From Nocardioides sp. CER19 (GTDB taxonomy: Bacteria; Actinomycetota; Actinomycetes; Propionibacteriales; Nocardioidaceae): a DNA stretch of 64,000 nt. Below, one piece after another: positions 34,764-44,272 of the stretch. The position numbers were made by a program, and so were the translations under genes. The stretch lies in assembly GCF_029846275.1 (NCBI RefSeq), contig NZ_JARVWS010000002.1, positions 310,001 to 374,000 of the forward strand, written 5' to 3'. The stretch's first letter is position 1. The number at the start of each line of letters is the position of its first letter. A model generated the notes under the pieces. That model did no database searches. It was not told the DNA's origin and worked only from the letters and a program-made list of their open reading frames with translations.

Positions 34764-35786
34764 GTGACCAACCTGGAGACGCGGCCCGCGGAGATCACCT
34801 GCGAGGACCGGGAGCACGGTCGGCTCGAGGTCATCGAGCCGCGCGACGTACCGCTCGGCGGCCCGCGGGCGATGAACGTACGACGCACGCTGCCGTCCCG
34901 CGAGCGGTCCCTGATCGGCGCCTGGTGCTTCCTCGACCACTACGGGCCCGACGACGTCTCGGTCACCGGCGGGATGAAGGTGCCGCCGCACCCGCACACC
35001 GGCCTGCAGACGGTGTCGTGGCTGTTCACCGGCGAGATCGAGCACCGTGACTCCGCCGGCAACCACGCGATGGTCGTGCCCGGCGAGGTCAACCTGATGA
35101 CCGGCGGTCACGGGATCAGCCACTCCGAGATCTCCACCGACGCGGTCCCGATCCTGCACGGCGCGCAGCTGTGGGTGGCGCTTCCGGAGGAGCACCGCGA
35201 CACCGCGCCAGGCTTCGTCCACCACGTCCCGACGCCGGTCACCGGACCCGGCTGGACGGTCCGGGTGTTTCTCGGCTCGCTGCTCGGCGACACGTCGCCG
35301 GTGCCGACCTACACCCCGCTGCTCGGCGCCGAGATCCTGCTCGAGCCCGGGACGTCCCTGACCGTGCCGGTCGACGCGTCCTTCGAGCACGGCGTGCTCG
35401 TCGACGCCGGCGGGGTCGCGCTGGCCGGTGACGGTCCGACGGGGGAGGTGTCGACGCTCGTCGCGACGGACCACCTCGTGTATGCCCCGCCCGGCTCGAC
35501 GTCGATGACCCTCGAGGCGGGCGGTACGTGGACGCGGCTGCTGCTGCTCGGCGGGCCGCCGTTCGGCGAGGCGATCGTCATGTGGTGGAACTTCATCGGC
35601 CGCAGCCACGAGGACGTCGTCGGCTACCGCGACGCGTGGCAGCGGGCGATCACCGACGGCTCCGGCGCCGTGGTCACCGACTCGCAGCTGGTCTCGGAGT
35701 CACGCTTCGGCGTCGTGGTCGGCGACCACCTGCCGCCGATCCCCGCCCCGCCGCTGCCGGGGGTGCGGCTGCGGTCGCGGCAGTAG
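34764..35786 (+). CDS. pirin family protein (bicupin)
   Basis: 340 aa from GTG 34764. An N-terminal cupin carries the metal-binding pattern PPHPHTGLQTVSWLF (about residues 75-90) and GGHGISHSE (about 114-122), and a C-terminal pirin domain ends the protein (LLLLGGPPFGEAIVMWWNF). Pirins are iron proteins; some are quercetinases, others redox cofactors of transcription. No adjacent partner explains this one. Confidence 0.9.
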   Translation: MTNLETRPAEITCEDREHGRLEVIEPRDVPLGGPRAMNVRRTLPSRERSLIGAWCFLDHYGPDDVSVTGGMKVPPHPHTGLQTVSWLFTGEIEHRDSAGNHAMVVPGEVNLMTGGHGISHSEISTDAVPILHGAQLWVALPEEHRDTAPGFVHHVPTPVTGPGWTVRVFLGSLLGDTSPVPTYTPLLGAEILLEPGTSLTVPVDASFEHGVLVDAGGVALAGDGPTGEVSTLVATDHLVYAPPGSTSMTLEAGGTWTRLLLLGGPPFGEAIVMWWNFIGRSHEDVVGYRDAWQRAITDGSGAVVTDSQLVSESRFGVVVGDHLPPIPAPPLPGVRLRSRQ

Positions 35787-35813
35787 CTGTCACGGTCACA
35801 TGCGCCGGCCGGT

Positions 35814-35829
35814 TGTGACGGCGATCACT
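35814..35829. promoter_or_regulatory. CRP/GlxR-like site TGTGA-N6-TCACT
   Basis: TGTGACGGCGATCACT matches the TGTGA-N6-TCACA consensus at nine of ten positions. It lies 88 bases before the aceB start, in the only gap ahead of the aceB-glcDEF genes. In corynebacteria the CRP-type regulator GlxR controls glyoxylate genes including aceB, which makes a cAMP-responsive site here plausible. Confidence 0.55.
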
Positions 35830-35916
35830 CCGACCCGTTGCATTCAGCGCCTCGTCTTCTTACTGTTCCAGTGACCAGAAGATCGATTCCACGATGCGAA
35901 AACTCGGGGTGGAGCG

Positions 35917-37512
35917 ATGCACGTTCCCAAGGGCGTCGAGATCAGGGGACCGCTGGGCGAGCGCTTCGACGAGGTGCTGACTCCCCAGGCCCTGGAGCTG
36001 GTGGCGCTGCTGCACCGACAGCTCGAGGGTCGCCGCGAGCACCTGCTGGCGCGACGCGGGGAGCGGGTACGCGAGTTCGCGGAGGGCGGCACCCTCGACT
36101 TCCTGCCGGACACCCGGGTGATCCGCGAGGACGACTCGTGGCGGGTCGCGTCGCCGGCGCCCGGCCTGGTCGACCGGCGGGTGGAGATCACCGGGCCGAC
36201 CGAGCGGAAGATGACGATCAACGCGCTCAACAGCGGCGCGAAGGTCTGGCTGGCCGACCACGAGGACGCCAACACCCCGCTGTGGGAGAACGTCGTCCAG
36301 GGCCAGCTCAACCTCCTGGACGCGGTCCGGGGCACGATCACCCACACGGACCCGGGGAGCGGCAAGCACTACGCGGTCACGGCCGCCGACCAGCCGACGA
36401 TCGTCGTACGGCCTCGAGGCTGGCACCTCCCGGAGAAGCACCTGCTCGTGGACGGTACGCGGACCAGCGGCGGCCTCGTCGACTACGCGCTCTACCTCGT
36501 GACGTGCGGGCGGCTGCAGCTCGACCGGGGCAGCGGGCCCTACTTCTACCTGCCCAAGATGGAGTCCCACCTCGAGGCGAGGCTGTGGAACGACGCCTTC
36601 AACATCGGCCAGGACTTCCTCGGCATCCCGCGCGGCACGATCCGCGCCACCGTCCTCATCGAGACCTACCCTGCGGCGTTCGAGATGGAGGAGATCCTCT
36701 ACGAGCTGCGGGACCACTCGGCGGGCCTCAACGCCGGGCGGTGGGACTACATGTTCAGCGTCATCAAGTCCTTCCGCACCCGCGGGCGCGAGTTCATGCT
36801 GCCGGACCGCAACAGCGTGACGATGACCGTGCCGTTCATGCGGGCCTACACCGAGCTGCTCGTGCGGACCTGCCACCGGCGCGGCGCCCACGCGATCGGC
36901 GGGATGGCCGCGTTCATCCCGAGCAAGGACCCCGCGGTCAACGAGAACGCCTTCACGAAGCTGAAGGAGGACAAGACCCGCGAGGCGGGCGACGGGTTCG
37001 ACGGGTCGTGGGTCGCCCACCCGGGCATGGTCGAGGCGTGCCGGGAGGTCTTCGACAAGGTCCTCGGCAAGAAGCCCAACCAGCTCGACCGGCTCCGTGG
37101 CGACGTCCACGTCACCGCCGACCAGCTGCTCGACGTGAGGTCGACGCCCGGTGAGATCACCGAGCAGGGGCTGCGCAGCAACATCAGCGTGGGGATCCAG
37201 TACATCGAGTCCTGGCTGCGCGGCATGGGCGCCGTCGGCATCAACAACCTCATGGAGGACGCCGCGACCGCCGAGATCTCCCGCAGCCAGGTCTGGCAGT
37301 GGCTCCACAACGGCGTCGTCCTCTCCAACGGCCACCAGGTGACCCGAGACCTGGTCGAGCGCCTCATCCAGGAGGAGATGGGCCGCATCGCCGAGCGGAC
37401 CGACATCACGCAGGGCCGCTGGGCCGACGCCCGCGCCATGTTCACCGAGATCTCGCTGGCCGACGACTACGCCGAGTTCCTCACCCTTCCCGCCTACGAG
37501 CGCATGCCATGA
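35917..37512 (+). CDS. aceB: malate synthase A
   Basis: 531 aa, normal for the A isoform. The signature RDHSAGLNAGRWDYMFSVIK is present around residue 268, and LADHEDANTPLWENVVQGQ supplies acidic metal ligands. It condenses glyoxylate with acetyl-CoA to malate. GGGGTGGAG stands before ATG. It overlaps glcD by four bases, so here malate synthase consumes glyoxylate produced from glycolate by GlcDEF; no isocitrate lyase is in the window. Confidence 0.96.
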   Translation: MHVPKGVEIRGPLGERFDEVLTPQALELVALLHRQLEGRREHLLARRGERVREFAEGGTLDFLPDTRVIREDDSWRVASPAPGLVDRRVEITGPTERKMTINALNSGAKVWLADHEDANTPLWENVVQGQLNLLDAVRGTITHTDPGSGKHYAVTAADQPTIVVRPRGWHLPEKHLLVDGTRTSGGLVDYALYLVTCGRLQLDRGSGPYFYLPKMESHLEARLWNDAFNIGQDFLGIPRGTIRATVLIETYPAAFEMEEILYELRDHSAGLNAGRWDYMFSVIKSFRTRGREFMLPDRNSVTMTVPFMRAYTELLVRTCHRRGAHAIGGMAAFIPSKDPAVNENAFTKLKEDKTREAGDGFDGSWVAHPGMVEACREVFDKVLGKKPNQLDRLRGDVHVTADQLLDVRSTPGEITEQGLRSNISVGIQYIESWLRGMGAVGINNLMEDAATAEISRSQVWQWLHNGVVLSNGHQVTRDLVERLIQEEMGRIAERTDITQGRWADARAMFTEISLADDYAEFLTLPAYERMP

Positions 37513-38978
37513 CACCCCTGGAGCAGCTCACCGCGTCGGCGCGTGACCTCCTGCCACCCGAAGCGGTCATCACCGACGCGGCCCGGCTGCGCACCTACGA
37601 GTGCGACGGGCTGGCGCACTACCGCGTCACGCCGGGGCTGGTGGTCATCCCGCGGGACAAGCACCAGCTGGCCGCGATCGTCCGGTGCTGTGCCGAGCTC
37701 GGGGTCCCGTACGTCGCCCGCGGCGCCGGCACCGGGCTCTCGGGTGGTGCCCTGCCCCATGCGGAGGGCGTCCTCGTGGTGACGTCGAAGATGCGGACGA
37801 TCCGCGAGGTCAGGCCCGAGGACCAGCGCGCCGTCGTCGAGCCCGGCGTCATCAACCTCGACGTGACCCGGGCGGCGACGCCGTACGGCTACTACTACGC
37901 GCCCGACCCGTCCTCCCAGCTGGTCTGCTCGATCGGGGGCAACGTCGCGGAGAACTCCGGCGGGGCGCACTGCCTCAAGTACGGCTTCACCACCAACCAC
38001 GTCACCGGCGTCGAGATGGTCACGCCCGACGGCGACCTGGTGCGGCTCGGCGGCGACGCGCCCGACACGCCCGGCTACGACCTGCTCGGCGCGGTGGTCG
38101 GCTCGGAGGGCACCCTCGGCGTCGTCACCGAGGTGACCGTCCGGCTCACCCGGCTTCCGGAGCACGTGGTCACGGTGCTGGCCGGCTTCGACTCCACCGA
38201 CCGCGCGGGCGGCGCGGTCTCGGCGATCATCGCGGCCGGGATCGTGCCCGCCGCGATCGAGATGATGGACGCGCTGGCGATCGAGGCCGCCGAGGCGGCG
38301 GTGCAGTGCCACTACCCGCCGGGCGCCGGAGCGGTGCTGGTCATCGAGCTCGACGGGTCGCGGGCCGAGGTCGAGGCCGAGTACGACGACGTCGTACGGC
38401 TCTGCCGCGGCAACGATGCCTTCGAGGTCCGCACGGCGACCGACGCCGCCGAGCGGGCCCTGATCTGGAAGGGCCGCAAGTCGGCGTTCGCGGCCGTCGG
38501 CCGGATCAGCCCTGACTACATCGTCCAGGACGGGGTCATCCCGCGCACGGCGCTGCCGGAGGTGCTGCGGCGCATCGCCGAGCTGGCGGAGAGCTCCGGC
38601 GAGTCGGGAGTACGCGTCGCCAACGTCTTCCACGCCGGCGACGGCAACCTGCACCCGCTCGTGCTCTTCGACGACACCGTCCACGGCGCCGGTGAGGCGG
38701 CCGAGGAGGTGAGCCGGGCGATCCTCGACCTCTGCATCGAGCATGGCGGCTCGATCACCGGCGAGCACGGTGTCGGCGCCGACAAGGCGGCCCACATGCC
38801 GAAGATGTTCGGTCCCGACGACCTCGACACCATGCAGCTGGTCCGCTGCGCCTTCGACCCGGCCCACGTCTCCAACCCCGGCAAGGTCTTCCCGACCCCG
38901 CGGCTGTGCGGCGAGGCGCCGGGCCGACGCAAGGGCGCTCACCCGCTGCAGGAGGCCGGCCTGGCGGAGGTGTTCTGA
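37509..38978 (+). CDS. glcD: glycolate oxidase FAD subunit GlcD
   Basis: 489 aa. It is a VAO/FAD_binding_4 protein: VVIPRDKHQLAAIVR and GAGTGLSGGALP (residues about 74-85) bind FAD, and HAGDGNLHPLVLFD and GSITGEHGVGADKA in the C-terminal half are typical of GlcD and D-lactate dehydrogenases. It oxidises glycolate (or D-lactate) to glyoxylate (pyruvate). It is coupled to aceB by an ATGA overlap, and the next gene starts immediately after the stop. Confidence 0.93.
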   Translation: MTPLEQLTASARDLLPPEAVITDAARLRTYECDGLAHYRVTPGLVVIPRDKHQLAAIVRCCAELGVPYVARGAGTGLSGGALPHAEGVLVVTSKMRTIREVRPEDQRAVVEPGVINLDVTRAATPYGYYYAPDPSSQLVCSIGGNVAENSGGAHCLKYGFTTNHVTGVEMVTPDGDLVRLGGDAPDTPGYDLLGAVVGSEGTLGVVTEVTVRLTRLPEHVVTVLAGFDSTDRAGGAVSAIIAAGIVPAAIEMMDALAIEAAEAAVQCHYPPGAGAVLVIELDGSRAEVEAEYDDVVRLCRGNDAFEVRTATDAAERALIWKGRKSAFAAVGRISPDYIVQDGVIPRTALPEVLRRIAELAESSGESGVRVANVFHAGDGNLHPLVLFDDTVHGAGEAAEEVSRAILDLCIEHGGSITGEHGVGADKAAHMPKMFGPDDLDTMQLVRCAFDPAHVSNPGKVFPTPRLCGEAPGRRKGAHPLQEAGLAEVF

Positions 38979-40202
38979 GTGGTGCCGGACAGCGTCGATG
39001 GTCGAGTGGCGAGCGCCAGCGAGCGTATCGGGACCACCGCCTCGATCGACGGCGTCGCCGCCGGGACCGTCGTCGCACCGACCAGCACCGACGAGGTCGC
39101 CGCCGTGCTCCGGGAGGCGGCGGCCGAGCAGCAGACCGTCGTCGTCCAGGGCGCCGGCACGAAGCTGACCTGGGGGCTACCGCCGCGCTCCGCCGACGTG
39201 CTGCTCGACCTGTCCGGCCTCGACCAGGTGGTGGAGCACGCCGCCGGCGACCTCATCGCGACCGCTCAGGCCGGGACGCCGCTCACGGTGCTCCAGGCGC
39301 ACGTCGGCGGTGCCGGCCAGCGCCTGCTGCTCGACGAGACCGTCCCGGGCACGACGGTCGGTGGCGCGCTGGCCACCAACGCCAGCGGGCCGCGGCGCCT
39401 GGTCGCCGGCACCGTGCGGGACCTGCTCATCGGCGTCACGTTCGTCCGGGCCGACGGCGTCGTCGCGCGGGCAGGCGGCAAGGTCGTCAAGAACGTCGCC
39501 GGCTACGACGTCGGCAAGCTGCTCGTCGGCTCCTTCGGCACCCTCGCCGTGGTGACCGAGGCGACGTTCCGGCTGCACCCCGTGCCCCCGGCCACCCGGT
39601 GGCTGACCGCCCACGTCGCGTCGCCGGCCGACGCCCAGCGGCTGGTGCAGTCGATCCTCGGCGCCCAGGTCGTGCCGGCCGCGATCGGCGTCGCGTTCTC
39701 GCCGGCCGGCGCGTCGCTCAGCCTCCTCCTCGAGGGCCGGGCCGACGGCGTGGACGCCCGCGTCGAGGCGGCCCGCGAGCTGCTCCCCGGCTCCGCGGTC
39801 TCCGACACCGGACCGGACGGCTGGGGCACCTACCCGTGGGACCTCTCCGCCACCGGCGACGACCGGGCGGTCGCCCTCAAGCTCACGTTCCGGCTCTCCG
39901 GCCTGGCCGACGTACTCGCGGCGACCGACGGGTTCCGGGTCACCGGATCCGCCGGTGCGGGCGTGCTCTACGCCGCGGTGCCCGGCGAGGACCCGGCCTG
40001 GGTGGCCGCCACGGTCGCCCGGCTGCGGGCCGTCTGCGCCGGCCACGGCGGCAGCGTCGTCGTCGTGGACGCCCCGGCCGCCGTCAAGCAGGCCGTCGAC
40101 GTCTGGGGACCCGTGCCGGGCCTGGACCTGATGCGCCGTGTCAAGGACGAGTTCGACCCCGACCACCGGCTCGCACCCGGACGATTCGTGGGAGGCATCT
40201 GA
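38979..40202 (+). CDS. glcE: glycolate oxidase FAD-binding subunit GlcE
   Basis: 407 aa from GTG directly after the glcD stop. FAD domain features are PTSTDEVAAVLREAA, VVQGAGTKLTWG and GGKVVKNVAGYDVGKLLVGSFGTLAV. It is shorter than GlcD and, as usual for GlcE, ends with a conserved DEFDPDHRLAPGRFVGGI. It forms the oxidase with GlcD and GlcF. A 156-base gap with small hairpins separates it from glcF, unlike the other junctions of this operon. Confidence 0.9.
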   Translation: MVPDSVDGRVASASERIGTTASIDGVAAGTVVAPTSTDEVAAVLREAAAEQQTVVVQGAGTKLTWGLPPRSADVLLDLSGLDQVVEHAAGDLIATAQAGTPLTVLQAHVGGAGQRLLLDETVPGTTVGGALATNASGPRRLVAGTVRDLLIGVTFVRADGVVARAGGKVVKNVAGYDVGKLLVGSFGTLAVVTEATFRLHPVPPATRWLTAHVASPADAQRLVQSILGAQVVPAAIGVAFSPAGASLSLLLEGRADGVDARVEAARELLPGSAVSDTGPDGWGTYPWDLSATGDDRAVALKLTFRLSGLADVLAATDGFRVTGSAGAGVLYAAVPGEDPAWVAATVARLRAVCAGHGGSVVVVDAPAAVKQAVDVWGPVPGLDLMRRVKDEFDPDHRLAPGRFVGGI

Positions 40203-40269
40203 CGTGTCTCGTCACCTCTCGCCTACTGCGCGGCGTCCAGCACGCACGCTGGCCGCGTTGTCGTCGGTC

Positions 40270-40320
40270 GCCGTGGCTCCGCCACGGCTCCCTCCACCGC
40301 CTCGCCAGCGCACGCGCTGG
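40270..40320. repeat. two short hairpins in the glcE-glcF gap
   Basis: GCCGTGGC/GCCACGGC (40270-40277 with 40281-40288) and CCAGCG/CGCTGG (40305-40310 with 40315-40320) form adjacent stem-loops inside the 156-base spacer. A weak 51-codon frame from GTG 40204 crosses the region and ends at the glcF start, but its codon use does not look coding. The hairpins could shield the upstream mRNA or be a remnant of an inserted repeat. Confidence 0.45.
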
Positions 40321-40358
40321 ACGCCGCTCGCGACGGCGACAAGCAAGGAGACACGCTG

Positions 40359-41741
40359 ATGGCTCAGCTCGGCGAGACCGGATCGATCACCGCGCAGTCG
40401 TCCTACGGCCCGGGCGCGTTCGACGCCCACCGTCCGCCCGACGAGGCGCTGCTCGGCGACTGCGTGCACTGCGGGTTCTGCCTGCCGACCTGCCCGACCT
40501 ACGTGCTGTGGGGCGAGGAGATGGACAGCCCGCGCGGGCGGCTCTACCTCATGAAGGAGGGGCTCGAAGGCGCCTCGATGAGCGACTCGATGGTCGAGCA
40601 CTGGGACAACTGCCTCGGCTGCATGTCCTGCGTGACCGCCTGCCCGTCCGGCGTCCGCTACGACACGCTCATCGAGCAGACCCGCGCCCAGGTCGAGCGG
40701 AACCACCGTCGCTCCCGCTCCGAGAAGGCGCTCCGCGGGCTGATCTTCGCGCTGTTCCCGCACCCGGAGCGGCTCCGGCTGCTGCGCGGCCCGCTGCGCA
40801 CGCTCCAGCGCACCGGCCTCGACCGCGCCCTGCGGCGTACCGGCCTGCTCGAGCGGATGGCGCCGCACCTGGCAGCGATGGAGCGTCTCACGCCGCCGCT
40901 GTCGAAGGCCGAGCGACTGCCGCTGCGCATCCCGGCGGCCGGCACCCGTCGCGCGACCGTCGGCCTCATCACCGGCTGCGTCCAGGGTGCCTTCTTCCCC
41001 GAGGTCAACGCCGCCACGGCCCGCGTCCTCGCGGCCGAGGGGTGCGACGTCGTGATCCCGCCCGGGCAGTCGTGCTGCGGCGCGCTGTCGGTCCACAACG
41101 GCCGCGAGGCGGAGGCGCAGCGACTCGCCCGGCGCACCATCGACACGTTCGAGGAGGCCGAGGTCGACGTCGTGGTCATCAACGCCGCCGGCTGCGGCTC
41201 GACGCTGAAGGACTACGCCCGGCTGCTCGCCGACGACACCGGCCCGCACGGGTACGCCGACCGGGCCCGCCGCTTCCAGGAGAAGGTCCGCGACATCGCC
41301 GAGCTGCTCGCCGAGCTCGGGTCGGTCGCCGAGCGGCACCCGCTGCCGGTCACGGTGGCCTACCACGACGCCTGCCACCTCGCGCACGCCCAGGGGATCC
41401 GCGAGCAGCCGCGCCGGCTGTTGGCCGGCGTCCCGGAGCTGGAGGTGCGCGAGATCGCCGAGGCCGAGCTGTGCTGCGGCTCGGCCGGCATCTACAACAT
41501 CCTGCGCCCCGAGGCCTCCCGTGAGCTCGGGGAGCGGAAGGCGGCGAACATCGTCGCCACCGGCGCCGAGGTCCTGGTCACCGCCAACCCCGGCTGCCTG
41601 CTGCAGGTCACGTCCGCGCTCTCCCGGCCAGGGGCGGAGCCCGGTCACCCGATGGGCATGGCCCACCTCGTCGAGGTGCTCGACGCCTCGATCCGGGGCC
41701 TCGCTCCCGACCGGCTCACGCAGGCCAGGTCGACCACCTAG
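40359..41741 (+). CDS. glcF: glycolate oxidase iron-sulfur subunit GlcF
   Basis: 460 aa, with AAGGAG ten bases upstream. Two 4Fe-4S clusters are encoded by CVHCGFCLPTCP (about residues 35-46) and CLGCMSCVTACP (about 88-99). Two cysteine-rich CCG motifs follow (QSCCGALSVHNG and ELCCGSAGIYN). GlcF carries electrons from the flavin subunits to the respiratory chain. Confidence 0.94.
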   Translation: MAQLGETGSITAQSSYGPGAFDAHRPPDEALLGDCVHCGFCLPTCPTYVLWGEEMDSPRGRLYLMKEGLEGASMSDSMVEHWDNCLGCMSCVTACPSGVRYDTLIEQTRAQVERNHRRSRSEKALRGLIFALFPHPERLRLLRGPLRTLQRTGLDRALRRTGLLERMAPHLAAMERLTPPLSKAERLPLRIPAAGTRRATVGLITGCVQGAFFPEVNAATARVLAAEGCDVVIPPGQSCCGALSVHNGREAEAQRLARRTIDTFEEAEVDVVVINAAGCGSTLKDYARLLADDTGPHGYADRARRFQEKVRDIAELLAELGSVAERHPLPVTVAYHDACHLAHAQGIREQPRRLLAGVPELEVREIAEAELCCGSAGIYNILRPEASRELGERKAANIVATGAEVLVTANPGCLLQVTSALSRPGAEPGHPMGMAHLVEVLDASIRGLAPDRLTQARSTT

Positions 41742-41770
41742 AACCCCCGCACCAGCTCGGGAGTGACGCC

Positions 41771-43513
41771 ATGTTCCAGCAAGTACTCGACCCCGTCGGT
41801 GGCTCTCTTGCCCTCAGCGCCCTCTGCGGCGCGCTACCCCTCCTCGCCCTGTTCCTGCTGCTCGGCGGGCTGCGCATGAAGGCGTGGCAGGCCGGGCTGC
41901 TGTCCCTGCTGGTGGCGCTCGTGGTCGCCGTGTGGGCCTTCGACATGCCGGTGGACCAGGCCCTGCTCGCCGGGACCGAGGGCGCCGCGTTCGGCTTCTT
42001 CCCGATCCTCTGGATCGTGCTCAACGCCATCTGGGTCTACAACCTCACGGTCGCCACCGGTCACTTCGACGTGCTGCGCCGGTCGTTCGCGACGGTCAGC
42101 CCCGACCAGCGGATCCAGGCGATCATCATCGCCTTCTGCTTCGGTGCGCTGCTCGAGGCGCTGGCCGGGTTCGGGACACCGGTGGCGATCACCGTCGTCA
42201 TGCTGATGGCGCTCGGGTTCCAGCCCCTGAAGGCGGCCGCGGTCGCCCTCATCGCCAACACCGCGCCGGTCGCGTTCGGTGCGCTCGCCACACCCATCAC
42301 CACGCTCGCCACCGTGTCCTCGGGCGCGAGCAACGACCCCCGCCTCGACGTCGACACGATCGGCGCGATGGTGGGCCGCCAGACGCCGATCCTGTCGCTG
42401 GTGGTGCCGCTCATCCTCGTCGCGGTGGTCGACGGGCACCGCGGCGTACGCCAGACCTGGCTGCCCGCCGTGGTCTGCGGCGTCGCGTTCGGACTGGCCC
42501 AGTTCGTCGGCGCCAACTACATCTCGGTGCAGCTGGCCGACATCCTCGCGTCGCTCTTCTCGGCGCTCGCCGTCGTCGTGCTGCTGCGCGGCTGGCAGCC
42601 GCAGGAGACGATCACCGCTGACACCACCGCGGACGGCGGCCCGGCGGCCGACGTCGAGGACGCGGGCGGCGCGACCGGCGGCACGACGCCGGCGACCACG
42701 CCCTCCGCCGGCGGCACCCGGACGAGGGTGACCCCCGGGACCGGCACCAGCATGCCGCCCCTCGACACCCGCGCTGACGTCGTCCGCGCCTACGCGCCCT
42801 ACGTCGTCATCATCGTGCTCTTCTCGATCGCCAACATCACCGCCGTCAAGGACAGGCTGGCTGAGAAGCCGTGGACCACGACCTTCCACTGGCCGAGCCT
42901 CGACGTCCTCAACACCCACGGCGAGCCGGTGTCGACGACGACGTTCAACCTCAACTGGCTGCCCGCCGCCGGCACCCTCATGATCATCGCCGGCATCATC
43001 ACCGCCGTGATCCTGCGGGTGTCGCCGGCCGTCGCGGCCAAGGCCTACGTCAAGACGTACGTCGACCTGCGTCTCGCGATCGTCACCGTGATGGCCGTCC
43101 TGGCGCTGGCCTACGTGATGAACCTGTCCGGCCAGACCGCGTCCCTCGGCGCCTGGCTCGCCGGCGCCGGAGGCGCCTTCGCGATCATCTCCCCGCTGCT
43201 GGGCTGGATCGGCGTCGCCGTCACCGGCTCCGACACGTCGTCGAACGCGCTCTTCGGGGGACTCCAGGTGCAGACGGCGGCCAAGGCCGGACTCGACCCG
43301 CTGCTCATGGCGGCCGCGAACTCCTCCGGCGGTGTGCTCGGCAAGATGATCAGCCCGCAGAACCTCGCGATCGCCGCCGCCGCCGTCGGCCTGGCGGGCC
43401 GCGAGGGCGACATCTTCAGGAAGGTGTTCGGCTGGAGCATCGTCATGGTGGCGTTCATGTGCGTGCTCGTCGCGCTGCAGGCGACGGCCGTGCTCGACTG
43501 GATGGTCCCCTAG
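41771..43513 (+). CDS. L-lactate/glycolate permease (LctP/GlcA family)
   Basis: 580 aa with at least twelve hydrophobic helices. Family signatures are GALLEALAGFGTPVAI (about residues 120-135), ANTAPVAFGALATPI and, near the end, GVAVTGSDTSSNALFGGLQ and SSGGVLGKMISPQNLAIA. A low-complexity Ala/Gly/Thr loop covers about 280-325. The context (glcDEF, aceB upstream, IclR directly after) argues for glycolate and/or lactate import rather than lactate alone. Confidence 0.92.
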   Translation: MFQQVLDPVGGSLALSALCGALPLLALFLLLGGLRMKAWQAGLLSLLVALVVAVWAFDMPVDQALLAGTEGAAFGFFPILWIVLNAIWVYNLTVATGHFDVLRRSFATVSPDQRIQAIIIAFCFGALLEALAGFGTPVAITVVMLMALGFQPLKAAAVALIANTAPVAFGALATPITTLATVSSGASNDPRLDVDTIGAMVGRQTPILSLVVPLILVAVVDGHRGVRQTWLPAVVCGVAFGLAQFVGANYISVQLADILASLFSALAVVVLLRGWQPQETITADTTADGGPAADVEDAGGATGGTTPATTPSAGGTRTRVTPGTGTSMPPLDTRADVVRAYAPYVVIIVLFSIANITAVKDRLAEKPWTTTFHWPSLDVLNTHGEPVSTTTFNLNWLPAAGTLMIIAGIITAVILRVSPAVAAKAYVKTYVDLRLAIVTVMAVLALAYVMNLSGQTASLGAWLAGAGGAFAIISPLLGWIGVAVTGSDTSSNALFGGLQVQTAAKAGLDPLLMAAANSSGGVLGKMISPQNLAIAAAAVGLAGREGDIFRKVFGWSIVMVAFMCVLVALQATAVLDWMVP

Positions 43514-44257
43514 GTGCCGAGCGTCCCGGGCGGGGTGCAGTCGGTCGACCGGTCGCTCGACCTGCTCGACGCGCTCGTCGCGGCCGACCGCCCGCTCGGG
43601 ATCGCCGAGCTGGTCGACCTCTGCGCGCTGCCGCAGGGCACGGTCCACCGGCTCCTCCAGGCGCTCCAGAGGCGCGGCTACGTGCGTCGTACCCCCGCCC
43701 GCAAGTACGCCCTCGGCACCGGCTCGCTCCGGCTGGCCGACGCCGCCCAGCGTGCGCTCGTGCGGTCGGCGCGGCCGGTCCTCACCGAACTGGTCAGGAT
43801 GTCGGGAGAGACCGCCAACCTCGCGGTGCTCGAGGGCGACGAGGTCGTCTACGTCGCCCAGGTCGCCTCGCCCCACACGCTCCGCATGTTCGCCGAGGTC
43901 GGCCGGCACGTACCCCCGCACTCGACCGCCGTGGGCAAGGTCCTGCTCGCCGCGATGCCGCCCGACCGGGCGGCGGGCGTGGTCCGACGCTCGGGTCTCG
44001 CCCGGCGTACGCCGACGACGATCACCGAACGGGCGGCGTTCCTCGCCGAGCTCGACCGGGTCCGCGCTCAGGGCTACGCCGTCGACGAGCAGGAGCACGA
44101 GACCGGCGTCCGCTGCGTCGCCGTCCCCGTCGGTCCCGGAGACCGCGTCGTCGCTGCCGTGTCCGTCTCAGGTCCCGCCGACCGCTTCGCCGGCGCCGCG
44201 ACCGAGGGGTTGGTCGAGGCGATGTGCCGGGCGGGTGAGGAGCTCGGGGCGGGGTGA
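43514..44257 (+). CDS. IclR-family regulator of the glycolate genes
   Basis: 247 aa from a GTG abutting the permease stop. The N-terminal winged HTH is LGIAELVDLCALPQGTVHRLLQALQRRGYVRR (about 28-60). The C-terminal IclR effector domain has PPHSTAVGKVLLAAMP and GYAVDEQEHETGVRCVAVPV. IclR proteins bind small organic acids; glyoxylate is an effector of E. coli IclR. Its position at the end of aceB-glcDEF-permease suggests that it controls this set. Confidence 0.88.
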   Translation: MPSVPGGVQSVDRSLDLLDALVAADRPLGIAELVDLCALPQGTVHRLLQALQRRGYVRRTPARKYALGTGSLRLADAAQRALVRSARPVLTELVRMSGETANLAVLEGDEVVYVAQVASPHTLRMFAEVGRHVPPHSTAVGKVLLAAMPPDRAAGVVRRSGLARRTPTTITERAAFLAELDRVRAQGYAVDEQEHETGVRCVAVPVGPGDRVVAAVSVSGPADRFAGAATEGLVEAMCRAGEELGAG

Positions 44258-44272
44258 CGGGTCCTCGCGCGT

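Noticed and set aside
35795-35819. GTCACA-N13-TGTGAC as an operator
   Set aside because: It overlaps the better TGTGA-N6-TCACT site, and the everted orientation does not fit a CRP-type site.
40204-40359. 51-codon gene between glcE and glcF
   Set aside because: Codon bias is poor, the sequence is Pro/Arg/Thr-rich and built over hairpins, and no Shine-Dalgarno is present.
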